Origin: Gordius sp. MW1 | Taxonomy: Eukaryota; Nematomorpha; Gordioida; Gordea; Gordiidae | Direction: 5' to 3' | Assembly: GCA_964036665.1 (NCBI GenBank) | Contig: OZ038532.1 | Location: 10,620,537 to 10,684,536, forward strand | Length of the DNA: 64,000 nt | Part shown: one piece after another, positions 11,201 to 23,000 of the stretch | Numbering within the stretch: the stretch's first letter is position 1 | Layout: each line of letters opens with the position of its first letter | Notes under the pieces: generated by a model | Database searches by the model: none | What the model was told of the DNA's origin: nothing | Seen by the model: only the letters and a program-made list of their open reading frames with translations | Translations under genes and position numbers: made by a program

Positions 11201-14200
11201 TCTATGCAAAGTATAGCAATTATTATGGTGATATATTTAAAATTTTATCGATATATTATGATCGATAAATTAATAATTGATTTAAACTTTACTTTAATAA
11301 GGCCTGATATTACCACCAATATACAAACAATTGATATAAGCCCCCTTGTTGACCTACTCTGCCATCATACACCATTGAATAAGGGAGAGGCTTTTAACAA
11401 CACCTCTCATTACTCAGGGGAAGCTACCAATATCGCAGGTGTTTCCAATAACTTGGATGAGAAAAATTGCCAAAGCAATGCTTCTGAATGCGAAAAAGAT
11501 TTGTTAGAGAAAAATGTATTAACAGACTTCTCCATTCAAGAGCAAATGTGCAGTGAGTTTATTTTATACATTATTAAGTATATTGATTGAAATCATTCTC
11601 TCTACATTTCTTAATACTAGGTTTTTTAGTTTGTTAACCTTAAGCCAATGAGTAAGCTTATAATCTGTAGCCCATTTGAGCGCTCTTGAGGTCAAAGCCT
11701 TTAATTAACTTAGTTTATGATATGTTATAGTCGTTTCAATTAAAAAGGTAAAGTTTCAAAATAATAACTTCACCAATTGCCACCAAACCTTCACCATTTC
11801 AAATTTGTCCGTTTTAATGCACATGCGTATGCATTTAACAGACCAATCAGATAGCTGCGCATTTTAATAATGCGCATGCGTATGCATTTAACAATTATTG
11901 CTGCACTTTAAAACTTTAAGGGACAGTGTTAAGGTTCAGGGTAGTGTTTTAGGTCAGCGTTTTAGGTTAGGGTTAGGATTAGATGCACATCAAATTCCCT
12001 CCCCATTTGAGATTTAATTTTCCGTGACGTGATATTGAGTGTGGCATTTTGGACTGTGGCATTTTGAACCCAATTCGTTTATCTTTTGCAACTTTATCTT
12101 ATGTACCGGAATCGTTATAGTAAGTGACACCATACAAAATGAGCATTAAAAAATCAATATAATTTACATGTGCTTTAATTTTTGCATACTTACATAATCT
12201 CCACTATGCCTAGCATTGTGGTTTAAAGGCAAGGTGGTGGCATAGTTTTTTTGCGCCTCTTTCGCAGCCTGGCGGTTCGTTCGGAAGCGATACCTCTGAG
12301 GAGTGTATTAAAATAGAGAGGCAGCAGGGGAGATGATGAGGCGTGAAAGATAGGGAAAGGGAAAGTAATGGGAGTGAGAAGATGAAAAGTTTCAGGTGCA
12401 GAGCGGGGCTGGGCTTCGCGCAACAAAGTTAATCATATGCAAAGCGGCAGCGCAACCTCAATTATTTTGTGTTTTTTAATTTACGATTCACTTATCATTT
12501 TGCTTATCATATATGCTAAATAAAGTTGGTTTTTCTAATATTATCATTTCCCCACCTACGACCTAATAACACGCTAACGCATAACTAGACCAAATAAAAA
12601 GCGAGGATGACCATGAAATGTCCCAACCGTCGTTTTTGTTAAATGAACAAGATGTTCACTTTCGTCAAATTCCTGCGCCCACATCGGAAACGAATGACCA
12701 TTTGAATTTTGACACTATTAAGCCTCACTCACGTATATCTGCTGGAATAAATATCGCGGAGAAAGTCCCAGGGTAAGTTATTATGTCAACTCTTGAAATA
12801 ATATAATATAAATCTACATTTTAGAATAAATTATCCTTCGCTACCGATGAGTCAAGAAGAATTGCTCGATGGTTCTAAGGATGTATTGCTGGAAATCAAA
12901 GATTCCAACCAAGCTATTGATCAAATAAATGATTCGTCTAATTCCAAATCACCTTCCTCTCATGGTGAAGATGAAGCTAACACCAACAATATAGTCAGCA
13001 ACGTTACTTCAAAAGAACCTAAATTCCTCAATGACAAAACTCCATTCATCGATCCCGATCTTAAGCTTCAAGAGTTTTTGACGAAAATCGTGTCTTCTGA
13101 TTGGTATATTACAATTTTATATCAAGATTTTGTAGTAAATTAATAACTCTTATAAAGCCATCTCGCCTTTTTCATTAAAATACACCTAAGAACTTTATTA
13201 TAAGCATTTTACCGTGAAAAAAGCGAAGTGAAATGCGATAACGCGGCGCGCACTAATTGTAAATGATCGCCTAAAGGCTTGGAGGGGAAAATGGTAATTC
13301 TTCTGGAACTCGCTTGCATTTGTATTTGCATTTATATATGTGTTTACACAGAAGCGTGATTGAATGGTACAATTGAGGTTAACAATAAGCAACCTCTTTA
13401 TTCGTGCAGAGATTGAATATTATATGACCGTGATCCCATTCCCCCCTGAATAGTATAATTTGTTGCATAAGAGTCGAGGTCATGTTTAAGTAAATATTAT
13501 TTTAGTTTACATGATATAATAACAACAGACAATTACCGGGCATCATAAAAAAAATTTCTCAATAAAGGGGCGGTGCGCAGCGCATTAGGAAGTAATAAAT
13601 AAGGTGCCCTATCAACTCGCCGAAAACAATCTCGCCGAATTTAATGTCCCCCCAGCTTAAAATCGTCCCCCATTCAACCAATCACAAAATGGGGGACCTT
13701 TTTGGGGGACATTAAATTCGGCGAGATTGTTTTCGGCAAGTTGACGGGCCACCATAAAATAATAATGAAAATTTAAATCAGGGTAAGGCAGAAGTTTTTA
13801 CCTGCCTCTCACTTAAAAAACCTTTGCATGTACTTTTTGAGAATTCCAGAAAGTGTCACAGCCATAAAATGTAACGTTTACCTCCCTATCCAAAATCAGC
13901 CCGTGTATTGTACGCTGATCTCTAGGCTTATGAATACTTCAACCTCATTCTAACTAATTTTTAAGTATGCGTATTATATTGTCACTGGCCTTAAATTTGA
14001 ATCTTTCCATATTCAACCTCGTATGCAGTAAAACAACAATTTATTAATATTACGGAAAAGAGATCAAAACTAAAAAATTAATTTTCCTTAAAAATAGTCT
14101 ATAATATACTATTAACATTCTATTGGGTGTATTCAATGAACGGTTCACAAAGATGTTTTCTGACCTTAGAAAGGTTTTTTTTATCAATATCGGTTTAAAG

Positions 14201-17200
14201 GGATATTTATTATTGGAGGATGAAAACATTTGATCTAAAAATGACAAGAGGATTTTCAAAATTTTGTCCTAATTGAAAAGATCATTTTAATTTTGGGTGA
14301 AATGCTCCCTAAATTTTAAATTTAAAATAAAAGGCAGGTTGAGTGTGTAGGACTACCACTCAGGTCGTGGATGTGTTGTGGCAATTAATAAGTATAAAAT
14401 GGGTCAAAAGCCCCCCCCCCGCCCCCCTTTTAATGTTGGAAAAGGTGGCTAAAGAACAATAGGTTCCACAATGGTCGCTCTCGTTGTGCAGGAAATCATA
14501 GCATACTTGGCATTAAAAATTATATTGCTCAAATAAATGACATCCACTCACTAAGTTCAATCTAGCGCATAGGCTTTAAAAAGTTTACTTAGCGTTATAA
14601 TTTTCAAACAACATTAAAGTAATTAGTGATCTAGGTCGTCATAATTTTATTCAAGGTTTAGGTGAACTTATTACAGGATATTTTAAAGAAGTGAATTAGG
14701 CCCTGTATCTAAAAACTTAAGACTAGTAAATATTTTGAAAAGGAACTTTTATACTATATTAAAAATTTATTAAATAACCTAATATCCCCCTCTCCTAGTT
14801 GTTTTAAAGGAAACTTTGTCGTAAACTTGTAATTGATTACTTATAAATTTTTTTATATTTATTATAAACAGGAGGAAAAAATGTGAAGCCCTTCAAATTA
14901 TCAAAATGTTAATCAAGCATCATACATACGTTTTAAGTTCCAACGATTACTCTCAGGCAATCAACTTAATCATCCCCGAAGTAAGTTTATAGTTCAATAA
15001 AATTGATTCCATAATTTTAGACATTAAACTAGTTAATTAATTGTTCTGTAATTTAATAACTTAGGTCAAGAATCTACGATCTGCGGTTTCAAGACTTGCT
15101 ATAAACACTTTAAAAGAAATATTTTCCCATTACGTGGAGCCAATGTCGCTGGTACCGTTACTTATGTGCTTTATTAAATTAATAATTTAACATTCTCCAA
15201 TAAATATATTTTAACTAAATATGAATGCGACAAAAGATAGCGTGCCTTAGGATTTGATTCTCTGCCTTAGTTTTGCCGATGTACCAAATTTTACTGCGCC
15301 AAAAACTAACCTTCATAAACTTTCTCAGACACTTCGCCGTCACTTAGCGAATATGAAGAATAATTTACTAATATTGTTTCAAAATTTTTGATATCTCATC
15401 ATACAAATATTTTTCTTTTTTGATTCAGAATTATGAAGGTGTTTGCGAGTGCCTACTCAATAAAACGAGCGAAAGCAATGCATTCATAAGAGACGACGCA
15501 GACAAGTGTCTAGAAGTGCTGGTCGAAACGGTGATACCATGCAAAATTGCCCAGGCACTTATTGAATTTGGAGCGGGGTTTGCTATTTTTCCGAATATAA
15601 ATATAGCAAAAATTTTATAAAAGCTGTTAACACATCTAAAAATTATCAAAAACCTTATAAAGCTATTTTTTCAATTTTTTTTAAAAGTTATATATTATAT
15701 CTCATTCTCATATTGACTAATTTAAAGAAAGATTTATTTTATGAGCAAATGAAATTATAGGCATAAAAGTAGCGTGGTTCGGATGTACACGTGTAAGTCG
15801 CTGTTAAAATTGGTGTCAATGGGCCTAAAAGAACCCTTATTCATTCCAACCAATGATCCGGATTCGAAACCTCTCGTAGGGCAAATCATTTTACCGTTTG
15901 TGTGCAAATTCGCTCTCGATTGCTGCAATAAAACAAGGTCAGTAACATAAAATGTCGCCTAGATGACATTATTAATTTAATTTGTTTTAATACTATTGTT
16001 TTAAAAAATATATGTTGAAACTTTGTGTAATTCGATTTTGCTTTAATATTTTGCTAAACCAGTTCAGAGCATTAATATTTTTTGAATAAGAGTTCTTCGT
16101 GAGAATATAATTTTGATGAGATAGAAACCTTAATCCTCAAACAAATAATTATTTATATATAAACATCCCTTACTACTAAAAATATTTAAGGAAAATTTAT
16201 TATACCTATAACATTCAAAAAAATTGATTATTTCCGGTTATAGAGATTTTCTTTTTTTAAAAAGAGTATAGTACATGCTATGTCGACAGTCTATATATTT
16301 TATAAATTTATATAATTACAGTGATGAACAGTACATATTAAATAATAACATACTTCAAGGCATGGGCGTAGCCAGGTTTTGGATTAGGGGGGGGGGCGAA
16401 ACGTTCAAAAGTTCAATTAAGGGGGGGGGGGCAAAACATAAAAATTTTTAAGGCTTTTAGCATTGAAAATTTTTTTTCCCGCCATTTAGGGGGGGGGGGG
16501 GGCGGACGCCCCTCTTGGCTGCGCCCATGCTTTAAGGTATATTCAATTAAAAATATTTTTAAAAAATTTAATGCATTTATAATGAATATATTAGATCGTA
16601 TGCAAAAGATATTTTGCTTGCTCTAATGTCAAAACCCGGTTTCGACATCTGTCTACGGTCATGTTTGAATCATCAAGACTTGAGGGATATTCAAAAACTA
16701 TTATACAACCTTAGAATGAAGGTAATAGCAGCACACGTTATCTTTACCAATCTAACAAAATTTTTAGGATGCAAATAATATAACATCCGTTGAGGGAAGT
16801 GATGTTCCCCCAAAATTGGTTAGGAATAGAGCTAGGCCCAAGTCTTCTGCACAAAAAATACATCAAGTGGATACTCCAAAAGTACCGCCTCGCTCAACTT
16901 CTAAAAGCCCCGTTACAAAGTATCGCCAATCGGCCCTAATTTAGACATACATGAAAGAATTTTTATATTTTTAAAATTTATTATCTTAACTAGCATACCG
17001 AAAGGTGCTGGGCAAACAATGCATTCAGCCTCAAAAATGATGGAATCAAGACATAATGACCAAACTAGCTCTAGTGATATTAATCAAAGGCCTTCACCAA
17101 TGATCAGGGGTCATCAATGTAACTTCCCTTCCCCCAAACCTCCGACAAAACTAAATCACCATTATTCCCTAACCAATGGTATTAAATCGATGCATTTGAA

Positions 17201-19553
17201 CGGATTCCACGGTAGTTCCGATTCCAGTATATCATTAAACGTGCCTATAAATTCAAACACCGCCACCAATTCCACTGATTCATCATCTTGTAGCGCTGTC
17301 CGTGATAAAATTGTCGATATCAACCCGCCCCACAATGACGGCAAAAAATATCAGCCCAACGTGCGTAATAAATCCCGCGCTTACGCAAACATGATTCGCA
17401 AATCCAAAAGTTTTTGTCGGTCCGATCCCCGTCCCATAACGCCAAGCCTCGGTGGTCCACACAATGGTGGAGGCAGTTTTTTATTGAAAACACCAAATCA
17501 CAATTTAATAACTAACGGGTCTGTCGAATCGAGGGAAAAAGGTAGAAATAGTAATGTCTAACAAACCAATATTTTGTAAAAGCCATAACTAAAAGTTTTG
17601 AAATGCTAAAAAACTATTTTATAGTAATCAATTTTTTTTTAATTAAAATTTATAGATGATACTAATATGTTGTTATAATATGGGCAAAATTTAAGCTTAT
17701 GGTTTAAGATAAATCTATCGTTTTTTGATTATAGTAGATCATTAAAAAAAAATATATTTATAATTAGGTAATGATATAGAAACTTCTCAACCAATCCCCG
17801 TGGACAAGAGAACACCATTTCAAATACCTAACCTCAAGCACGCAAGACCGCATATATCCCAAAACGGTGGGTCGATGATCAATGGCGGTCAACAATGGCG
17901 TCAATCCGACATGTATATTGATAGGCCTAAAGGTCGTTCTAAATCGACTTCCATCATAAGGCAATCGCCATCTTTTAAATCAACCATGCACCTACTGCGG
18001 GCTAGTAAAGACTATGTAGAGTATCATCCCGTTGTGCTGGATTGGAGTAATGGCCTGGGCAAAGTTAATTTAATTCCCAATAATCACTTGATCGATAATG
18101 CCATCGACGATATCTTGAGGGCAGATTTTAAACGCAAATTAGCGGCTATGGAGAGGGTGAGAGATGTCGTTGTTGCCCTGTTTCGAGCTAGTTGGACCGA
18201 CCCTAACCCTAAAATCGTCATTTCACTCAAGATGGAGCCGACCGAACAAGTTGATAAACAAGGCGGCGCATGCATGGATCTCACTTTCAATAAATCACTT
18301 CTCTGGAACGAGCTGGATGCTAAGGCTTATAAGGTAGTTGAGTTAATTTTTGCACACTTTTTATTGCGTAGGCACTGGAAGGAATAACCAACGAATAATT
18401 TATACTCCAGCATTCCATGTCAAATCGCCACGACGTTAGCTCATTTAGGCCACTACTTTTCGAGTTTAGGGGGCTTAGAGGCCAAAAATTGGTCTTTTAC
18501 GACATCGGGTGATGGCGCTAAATTCCATAATTATTTTAAATTATTCACTCCCTAATCATAAAATCTTTTTTAGTGACAGGTAAAACCTGACTCCATATAA
18601 AAAATTATTTTTCGATTAGTTATGCTTAAAGGATTGTGTAAAGATTTTAGTTGTTATTTGACATTTTACCATAGTTGAGAATCAATGGCCGATTAAACCA
18701 ACAAACTAATGTATGGGATATTTTAAGCTAGGTTCTCGACCTTGTTTTAGGCAAAAAGTCAAGTCCTTGCCAATACTACTACAATTAATTTCCCACAAAA
18801 TATTAATTTTTCACAATTTATTAAATTTTCACAATTTATTAGATTTTCGACGCCTTCTTGCCGAGATTAACCGATACTAATAGCAAAATCCAATTATGCG
18901 CGTTACAAACATTACAAGACCTCACTGTATTGCTAAAAATGTCTCCAGGATCTTTAGGGTCATTGATGCCTAATGTTATATCGTGTTTGGCCTCGAAATT
19001 ACCCGATATCCAAGCCAATGCTTCTAACTTACTAAACATATGGACCAAAGAATTAGGTAAAAGGACATACAAAATAAAGCTAGTTTTTAATATATAGAGT
19101 ATATGTTAATGGCGATAATTTAAAAAATTGTTTATATAGACGGCACCTATCTACTCAAACCATTGGTAAATCAAGCTCAACATGGAAACATTCATATAAG
19201 GACGATAATTATAGAAAAAATTTCGAGTAAATTTTGACTAAATTTGATTCATATATCTCTCGCATTTATGTTGGTTAGGTTTGGTTGACAATTTACTGCC
19301 TTCGAAACCGAAACAAACCAAAACGCAATTAACCCCTCTCCTAAAAGAATTATTGCGGAGTGTTAAAATGACGGGAGCAACTATAAGGGGTGGGGGCTAC
19401 CCGTTCGAAGAATCGGTAAAAAATTTACTCAGAGTCATCCATAATCACGTGGGAGGTGAAGAGATGATGAACTATTTTAAACCGATCGATCCGTCGGAAC
19501 AAGCATTTATCATGAGATGTTTTAAACTCAATGCGAATGAATACGTTTTTTAA
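8289..19553 (+). CDS. TOGARAM1: TOG-array protein, TOGARAM (crescerin)-like, spliced
   Basis: Phase-consistent GT-AG exons: 8289-8838, 9852-9931, 9982-11210, 11302-11552, 12589-12772, 12825-13103, 14872-14980, 15065-15151, 15429-15577, 15761-15937, 16595-16721, 16768-16919, 16994-17541, 17768-18333, a problem exon from 18372, 18843-19056, 19140-19226 and 19279-19553 (TAA). About 1,700 codons. The first five exons are Ser/Asn-rich and disordered. Exons 6-11 form a TOG domain (SSDW, EVKNLRSAVSRLA, FIRDDADKCLE, YAKDILLALM) that matches the TOG3 position of animal TOGARAM1. Exons 15-18 match TOG4 (IFDAFLPRLTDTNSK). TOGARAM proteins bind tubulin and act at the ciliary axoneme tip. Equivalents of TOG1 and TOG2 were not seen; the 5' end is missing because an in-frame TAA precedes the acceptor at 8288. 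The gene symbol is by family, not proven orthology. Confidence 0.85.
11817..11900 (+). repeat. ~54 bp tandem duplication in TOGARAM intron
   Basis: ATGCRCATGCGTATGCATTTAAC occurs at about 11817 and again about 54 bp later. It is followed by a run of TTAGGG-like words near 11965-11985. The tract lies in the intron between 11552 and 12589 and has no coding sense. The rest of this intron, including the purine/GC-rich block at 12223-12430, contains nothing I recognise. Confidence 0.5.
13603..13753. mobile_element. 151 bp MITE in TOGARAM intron
   Basis: The left arm (13603-13651) contains CGCCGAAAACAATCTCGCCG followed by AATTTAATGTCCCCC. The right arm (13706-13753) is its reverse complement with few mismatches; only about 55 bp separate the arms. 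Flanks are ATAAATAA and ATAAAATA, so a duplication of about 8 bp is likely but low in complexity. It sits in the 1.77 kb intron between 13103 and 14872. Confidence 0.75.
14403..14435. repeat. poly-C tract in intron
   Basis: AGCCCCCCCCCCCGCCCCCC within the intron 13104-14871. Long C or G runs recur across the window, mostly inside MITEs. This one has no inverted partner nearby. The rest of the intron is AT-rich without recognisable content. Confidence 0.5.
16361..16529. mobile_element. 169 bp hAT MITE (CATGGGCGTAGCC ends)
   Basis: The ends CATGGGCGTAGCCA and TGGCTGCGCCCATG are inverted with one mismatch. The target duplications CTTCAAGG and CTTTAAGG match at 7 of 8 positions. The interior is AT-rich with poly-G blocks. 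This terminal motif (GGGCGTAGCCAGG) is common to a widespread animal hAT MITE group. It lies in the intron between 15937 and 16595. Related or partial copies are at 24269, 27290, 32455 and 45663. Confidence 0.8.
18372..18447 (+). other. TOG4 exon of the TOGARAM-like gene with frame break and no GT donor
   Basis: The exon before it ends in phase 0 at 18333, and a 38 bp intron leads to acceptor GTAG|GCACTGG. The phase-0 reading gives ALEGITNE and then TAA at 18396. Skipping one base restores a TOG-like helix (LYSSIPCQIATTLAHL), which should join IFDAFLPRL at 18843. No GT lies at the expected end (about 18447). The cause could be an assembly error, a non-canonical intron or a damaged allele. Another option is acceptor CTCCAG at 18402 with a different upstream exon. 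Confidence 0.5.
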
Positions 19554-20052
19554 CTTTGTTATACCACCCGCTAGCTATTATATACCCCCATGATTAGATT
19601 ATATTTTTTTGTACTTTAACGATATATTCGTTCTCCGGTTTAAAAATTGTTTGTTTGGCCTATCAATAATATTATTAGAGCTTTTTTTACCTTATATTAC
19701 TAATAAAATATTTAAAAAATGGCATTCATTAATATTCGTATTCCGTCAAGAAATAAGTATATATATTAATAAATCGTAATAACGCTAATACATTAATAAT
19801 AAAACAGATTTACCCCCTGGTAAAACAACTTGTTAAAACGAAAAGACAAATATAATGGGCAATAACGATCAATTTGTGATATCACAAACCTTTAATAAAT
19901 AAGGAACTAAAAATATCATTAAAAACATAAAGCGAGACAACGAATAATTCGGTATATAGATGATAGTCGGATAAAGTATAACTCTAGGCTTTGGCACAAC
20001 TGCTGAACAACCAAAAATTGCGCCAAAAGGGTCGCGAGAATTTGAGTTTTTT
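19554..20052. other. convergent 3' region between TOGARAM-like and CGRRF1-like genes
   Basis: The TOGARAM stop is at 19551-19553 and the CGRRF1 stop at 20053-20055 on the other strand, so the two genes converge. ACTAATAAAATA at about 19700 is a candidate poly(A) signal for the plus-strand gene. The interval is AT-rich with no ORF of interest. Confidence 0.5.
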
Positions 20053-23000
20053 TCACCTCATGACCCAAAAAGATTGCACGGGGCCGCGACACATGGGACA
20101 TTTATCCAACTTTTGCAAGCAATTTTTGCACAGGCACACGTGTCTGCAAGGTAAAATGACTTGATCCGCTTGTCGGTTACCACAAACTATACAAACCCGA
20201 GCCGGGGCGTTTCTCTTACGGGAAGGGCGAGGAGCAGCAGCGATGTCAGTATTGCAACATGAGGCATTGGGATCGCTCGTCTCGACACCGCCGTTGTCGG
20301 GGGAGACGACGTATAGTTGCTATATAAAAATAACTTATCTAAAATCGTTTTGGCAGCTCAAAATCACCCGACAGAGGACCTAAAGCGGTCGAAAGGCAAA
20401 AAAATATACAGTTTAGTGCCAAAAGCTTTAATAATAATAATTTTAATCAATTTTGAATTTTTAACCCAAATTTAACCTATTTTTTATTGTACCCATTCGT
20501 GCAAGATTCATAACCCTCGAACTAAATTGGCTTAAGTGTGCTATATGATGGTTATATTGTAAGTAAATATCGAAAAACCTTGTGTGAAATCAATACCAAT
20601 AGTATATATTAACTATTTCAAGTAGACTCGATGAATATATAAAAACATACTCGGGCCTTCGGCCCTCGTGGGAAGGGGGAGAAGGGAAGAGGGGAAGGGG
20701 GGACGACTCATCTGTACTTCGTATAAAGGTATCATATTTGCTATGCAATTTATGGGCGAGAAAGGTGGGAAGGGGCGAGAATGCCTATAGGGGGGTATTA
20801 AATGCCTGATGATTAATTAATTATTTATACAAATTTTCCATTTATAGGCAAAATGTAATACAGGCAAAATGTAATATAGACAAGGGTTAGGGTTAGATTT
20901 AGTGTTTGCATCTAGTTGCGTATTACATTAGTTTTTATGGCCTTTAGTGATTATGGGTCTAACAAACATTATATTATAGAACATCACAATGTTAAGAATT
21001 TGCAGAATTGTTGGGAGAAATTTTTTGTTGAATTTGAACAATTTTTAATTAAAAATATCAAAAATTTGGCCAATGGTCATTTTTTCTCTATTGGTCAGTA
21101 CCAACAGATACTCTATAAGTCAATGATAGCCAAAAAAACGGAAAAAAAATTTTGATGCTCACTTTGGCCAATGGTCATTTTTTCCATTGGTCAGCAGCCA
21201 GCACACGGTAAAAGTGGATATAAATTCATAAGAGTAAAAAAAACGAAAAAAATTTTCGAATCACATTTTGGCCAATGGTCATTTTTTTCCATTGGTCACC
21301 AGCCAGGACACGGTAAAAGTGGATATAAATTCATAATAGTCAAAAAAAAAAAAAAAAAAAAAATTTCGAATCACATTTTGGCCAATGGTCATTTTATTCC
21401 ATTGGTCAGCAGCCAGCGGACGGCCAAAAAGTCATAATAGCAATGGTAGGAACAGGAACAATCATAATAGTCAAAAAAAAGGAAAAAAAATTTTCGAATC
21501 ACATTTTGGCCGATGGTCATTTTTTCCATCGGTCAGGAGCCAGCGGACGGCCAAAAATTCTTATTATCAATGATAGTAACAAGAACAATCATAAGAGTCA
21601 AAAAAAAACTCCGGGATTCTAACCCAAAAACTAGTTAAATTGCATAGCAATTAAAAGTAAACAACTTTTATTTATGTTTATTATATAACATTGGTCAGCA
21701 GCCAGCGGACGGCCAAAAAGTCATAATAGCAATGGTAGGAACAGGAACAATCATGATAGTCAAAAAAAAACGAAAAAAATAATTTCGATTCACATTTTGG
21801 CCAATGGTCATTTTTTCCATCGGTCAGGAGCCAGCGGACGGCCAAAAATTCTTATTATCAATGTAGTAACAAGAACAATCATAAGAGTCAAAAAAAACTC
21901 CGGGATTCTAACTAAAAAACTAGTTAAATTGCATAGCTATTGAAAGTAAACAACTTTTATTAATTGCTATGCAATTTATGGGCTCGTTTTTTGTTGTCCG
22001 TCCGTCCGTCTGTCCGTCTGTCTGTCCGTCTGTCTGTCTGTCCGTCCATCCCTATCTATTTGCATTGGGTATATTAGGTTATCGCTTTTTTAAATTAATG
22101 GATGAGAAAGAGGTGCCCCACCCCTCAACTCTATCTCCCTCGCTGTGTTATTTTTAGAATTAATGCATAATAGGTGCCCCACCCCTCATCTCTATCTCTC
22201 TCGGTGTGTTATATATAAGATTTGTTAAATTATCTATTATATAATAAACATAAATAAAAGTTGTTTACTTTTAATTGCTATGCAATTTAACTAGTTATAT
22301 CATAAGCATAAATAAAAGTTGTTTACTTTTAATTGCTATGCAATTTAACTAGTTTTTGTTATATAATAAACAGATAAAAGTTGTTTACTTTTAATGCTAT
22401 GCAATTTAACTAGTTATATAATAAACATAAATAAAACTAGTTTTGGGGTTAGAATCCCAGAGTTTTTTTTGACTCTTATGATTGTTCTTGTTACTATCAT
22501 TGATAATAAGAATTTTTGGCCGTCCGCTGGCTGCTGACCAATGAAAAAAATGACCATTGGCCAAAATGTGAATCGAAATTATTTTTTTCGTTTTTTTTGA
22601 CTATTATAATTGTTCCTGTTTCTACCATTGCTATTATGACTTTTTGGCCGTCCGCTGGCTGCTGACCAATGTTATATAATAAACATAAATAAAAGTTGTT
22701 TACTTTTAATTGCTATGCAATTTAACTAGTTTTTGGGTTAGAATCCCGGAGTTTTTTTGACTCTTATGATTGTTCTTGTTACTATCATTGATAATAAGAC
22801 TTTTTGGCCGTCCGTTGGCTGCTGACCAATGAAAAAAATGACCATTGGCCAAAATGTGAATCCGAGTTTATTTTTTCGTTTTTTTTTGACTATTATGATT
22901 GTTCCTGTTACTACCATTGCTATTATGACTTTTTGACCGTCCGCTGGCTCCTGACCGATTGAAAAAATGACCATTGGCCAAAATGTGAATCGAAATTATT

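Noticed and set aside
11960..11990. GGTTAGGGTTAGG telomere-like words (also at 20884 and 23595)
   Set aside because: Only two or three repeats; too short to call an interstitial telomere, and the latter two are inside the palindrome arms.
12223..12426. 67-codon minus-strand frame in a GC-richer intron segment
   Set aside because: Low complexity, no domain, and lies in an intron of a well-supported plus-strand gene.
21969..22060. (GTCCGTCC)n as a simple microsatellite only
   Set aside because: The run is always embedded in the same flanks (ATTGCTATGCAATTTATGGG and GCATTGGGTATATTAGG), so it is part of a larger repeat module.
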